Assembly (NCBI GenBank): GCA_903879775.1
Contig: CAIRMY010000273.1
Coordinates: 1-6,727, forward strand
Reading direction: 5' to 3'
From: an uncultured Bacteroidota bacterium
Lineage (GTDB): Bacteria; Bacteroidota; Bacteroidia; NS11-12g; UBA955
Length of the DNA stretch: 6,727 nucleotides
Shown: positions 4,654 through 6,727 of the stretch, in pieces
Layout of the letters: each line of letters starts with the position of its first letter
How positions within the stretch are numbered: position 1 is the stretch's first letter
Notes under the pieces: model-generated
Databases searched by the model: none
Seen by the model: only the letters and a program-made list of their open reading frames with translations
What the model was told of the DNA's origin: nothing
Position numbers and translations under genes: made by a program

Positions 4654-6727
4654 TCAACTCTTTAATTTGAGTATTTTGGCAGATATCACTGAAGATAACC
4701 AAGTAAATAAAACTATTGAAATTGAACTGGCAGGCATTAATACTGCTGCAATAATTGGATTTAGTTCAGCTCTTACTGCGAAATATAATCCAATTAAATT
4801 ATATCCTATGGAAATTGCAAAACTCATCCAAATGATTTTTCGCATTCTGCGCGACATTTCAAAAAATTTATCTAAGTTCTTTAACTCATTGCCCAATATA
4901 ATCGCATCACTTCCTGGCGAAAAATAAGATATATCATCAGTTACAGCCAATCCAAAACTACTTTCCATCAATGCGCCCGCGTCATTTAGGCCATCTCCCA
5001 CCATCATCGTTTTAGAACCCGCAGATTCTAAACCTCGAATAAATTCCTTTTTATCATGGGGTTTTTGATTGAAAATCAACATCGTATTATCGGGGAATAG
5101 CCTTTGTAAAAGTGATTTATCTGAATCATTATCGCCACTAATCACCGTTAATTTTCGCGTCTTACATAGCTTTTGCATCAATGGCTCCAACTGTGCTCGA
5201 AACCCACTCTTTAACAAAAAATATCCTTTAAACTCTCCATTGAATTTTACACCAAGAAAACTTCCCTTGAATTGCGTTTCAATGTGTTCTCCTATTTTCA
5301 AAAATTCTTTGGAACCAATTTCTACCTTCATTCCCAATCGCAATCCTTCAATTCCTAATCCAGGGAAATTTTCAACATGATCGACATTGATTCTTGGACG
5401 ATCCAAAAATTTAGCGATTTGGCGAGCGTTTGGATGCACCGATTCCTGTGCAACTGCCGCAACCAAATCCAATTCGTCTTCAGTGAGTTTTTGTCCCTCA
5501 TAAAAAATATTGGGATTTTTCGACTGTGTTAAAGTTCCAGTTTTATCGAAAACTATATGTTTCACCAAATTCATTTTTTCCAATGCTTTTGAACCCTTTA
5601 AATAAAATCCATTCTTGGCAAGCAATGATAAAAAATGGCCATGTGTAAAGGTAACACTCAATAATAAAGCGCATGGGCAAGCAATAATGAGAACCGATGT
5701 TATTGCATTCCATAATTTTGATGGATCTTTATATGACCAGTAAAAAGCAGTCATTGTGGCTAACAAAAACAAGGCTAATGTAAAAAATTGACTTGCCTTT
5801 TGAACATAACCACTTTCGAGTTGATTTGAATTTTCAGTTTGCTTATGTTGCTGATTCCAAAGTGAAACTAGGTAACTCTGTGAAACGGTTTTTTGAGCCA
5901 ATACCCTCACAGAAGCGCCCAATTGACGACCGCCAGCATAAACCCAACTTCCTATATTTAGCGTAACTGGAATACTCTCACCTGTAACAAAACTATAATC
6001 AATTAAAGCTTCACCAGCGACCAATATACCATCAACAGGAATAATTTCTTGATCGTGAATCACCAATTCATCATAGACCTCAATATCGGGTAATTGCTTC
6101 GAGACTTCAATTCCTGCCTTAAATATGGTAGCTGAAATTGGAAAATATGATGTGTAATCACGATCAAAAGTTATGCTTCGATAGGTTTTATCTTGTAGTA
6201 ACCTGCCCAAAAGCATAAAGAAAACAATGCCACTTAATGAATCAAAATACCCTGGTCCTGTTTGAGTTATCACTTCATAAAGACTCCTTCCAAAAGTGAT
6301 AAACATTGCCAATACAATGGGTAAATCAATATTCAAATTATACTCCTTCAATCCTCCCCAAGCCAATTTGTAAAATTCAGAAGCACTGTATGTGATGACC
6401 GGTACAATCAATATTAAAATCACTGATTGAAACAAAGTTTTTAATCCATCTAAATCAGTTCCCCAAGAAAAATATTCAGGAAAACTCAATAGCATAATAT
6501 TTCCAAAACAGAAACCTGCAACACCAAGTTTTAACAATCGTGATTTGGATGATTTCGGCTTCGACTCTTTTTCACCAATATCGCTTAAGCTAAAATAAGG
6601 CTCATAACCAATTTTGGATAAAAAAACTGCCACCTTTTTAATTGAAGTTTTATTTGTATCACTTTCTATTGTTGGTGATTTAGTGTTTGATGCTTTTTCA
6701 TCCTCATCTTCTAATTCTTTTTCTAAA
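4654..6727 (-). CDS. ccoI: CcoI (CtpA/CopA2-type) P1B copper-exporting ATPase for cbb3 oxidase assembly, 5'-partial
   Basis: Uses ATP to move Cu(I) out of the cytoplasm for loading CuB of CcoN. The frame is open to the right edge, so the true start is outside the window; 690 codons are visible. Numbering from V/M at 6633: residues 1-16 (IGYEPYFSL) look like the end of an HMA metal-binding domain. Then come a charged linker, membrane helices with the Bacteroidota-typical FCFGNIMLLSFPEYF (41-55), the actuator TGES (217-220), the Cu site C319-P-C321, phosphorylated D363 in DKTGTLT, H400-P401 of the nucleotide domain, and GDGLNDAGA (546-554). YN (611-612) and MPASS (633-637) supply the last two helices' metal ligands. 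An N-terminal cysteine-rich region and the HMA CxxC should lie upstream. It stops (TGA) 86 bp before ccoS. Oddities are an acidic stretch before residue 1 and no proline in SVTFT after the CPC motif. Confidence 0.93.
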   Translation of the reverse strand, partial: LEKELEDEDEKASNTKSPTIESDTNKTSIKKVAVFLSKIGYEPYFSLSDIGEKESKPKSSKSRLLKLGVAGFCFGNIMLLSFPEYFSWGTDLDGLKTLFQSVILILIVPVITYSASEFYKLAWGGLKEYNLNIDLPIVLAMFITFGRSLYEVITQTGPGYFDSLSGIVFFMLLGRLLQDKTYRSITFDRDYTSYFPISATIFKAGIEVSKQLPDIEVYDELVIHDQEIIPVDGILVAGEALIDYSFVTGESIPVTLNIGSWVYAGGRQLGASVRVLAQKTVSQSYLVSLWNQQHKQTENSNQLESGYVQKASQFFTLALFLLATMTAFYWSYKDPSKLWNAITSVLIIACPCALLLSVTFTHGHFLSLLAKNGFYLKGSKALEKMNLVKHIVFDKTGTLTQSKNPNIFYEGQKLTEDELDLVAAVAQESVHPNARQIAKFLDRPRINVDHVENFPGLGIEGLRLGMKVEIGSKEFLKIGEHIETQFKGSFLGVKFNGEFKGYFLLKSGFRAQLEPLMQKLCKTRKLTVISGDNDSDKSLLQRLFPDNTMLIFNQKPHDKKEFIRGLESAGSKTMMVGDGLNDAGALMESSFGLAVTDDISYFSPGSDAIILGNELKNLDKFFEMSRRMRKIIWMSFAISIGYNLIGLYFAVRAELNPIIAAVLMPASSISIVLFTWLSSVISAKILKLKS

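Noticed and set aside
4667..4927. Plus-strand open frame of 86 codons at the 3' end of ccoI
   Set aside because: Antisense to the last ccoI membrane helices and the GDGLND region. Its hydrophobic look comes from complementing membrane-helix codons.
5069..5380. Plus-strand open frame of 103 codons
   Set aside because: Antisense to the ccoI nucleotide-binding domain, with no recognisable motif or start context.
6631..6633. GTG at 6633 as the ccoI start codon
   Set aside because: The frame is open upstream to the edge, and the residues at the GTG are in the middle of what looks like the last helix of the HMA domain, so the gene starts outside the window.

Overview
The window is a conventional but well-formed gene cluster for a cbb3-type (C-family) heme-copper cytochrome c oxidase and its assembly factors. 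All genes are on the minus strand, so transcription runs from right to left. The organism is most likely a member of the Bacteroidota. The evidence is that CcoN and CcoO are fused into one polypeptide, CcoP carries only one heme-binding motif and is preceded by extra membrane segments, the DNA is AT-rich, most start codons lack a clear Shine-Dalgarno sequence, and the copper ATPase reads like the Bacteroidota CcoI/CtpA type. I cannot fix the class or genus from this sequence.

Layout in transcription order: ccoI (copper P-type ATPase, 5' end beyond the right edge, ending at 4654); an 86-bp gap with a 22-bp near-palindrome that resembles an FNR/CRP-family operator; ccoS (53 aa); a ccoN-ccoO fusion (719 aa); ccoQ (53 aa); ccoP (380 aa, monoheme); and ccoG (iron-sulfur assembly protein, 3' end beyond the left edge). 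Gaps from ccoS to ccoG are only 3 to 15 nt, so ccoS-NO-Q-P-G is very probably one transcription unit. The ccoI-ccoS gap is the only place in the window with room for a promoter. There is no gene-free stretch over 300 bases and I saw no RNA genes, mobile elements or CRISPR arrays.

How the genes work together: CcoN (fusion N-terminal half) holds the low-spin heme b and the heme b3/CuB oxygen-reducing site. CcoO (fusion C-terminal half) and CcoP carry c-type hemes that bring electrons in. CcoQ is a small single-span stabilising subunit. CcoI moves copper across the inner membrane for delivery to CuB, CcoG is a membrane iron-sulfur protein linked to copper handling, and CcoS is needed for cofactor insertion. 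Together they give high-affinity oxygen respiration at low oxygen, which fits an FNR-like control site.

I did not find a previously undescribed system. The points most worth a second look are the palindromic operator candidate, the monoheme CcoP with two signal-peptide-like segments, the N-O fusion, and two departures in CcoI: an acidic stretch near the metal-binding domain, and loss of the proline that usually follows the CPC motif.
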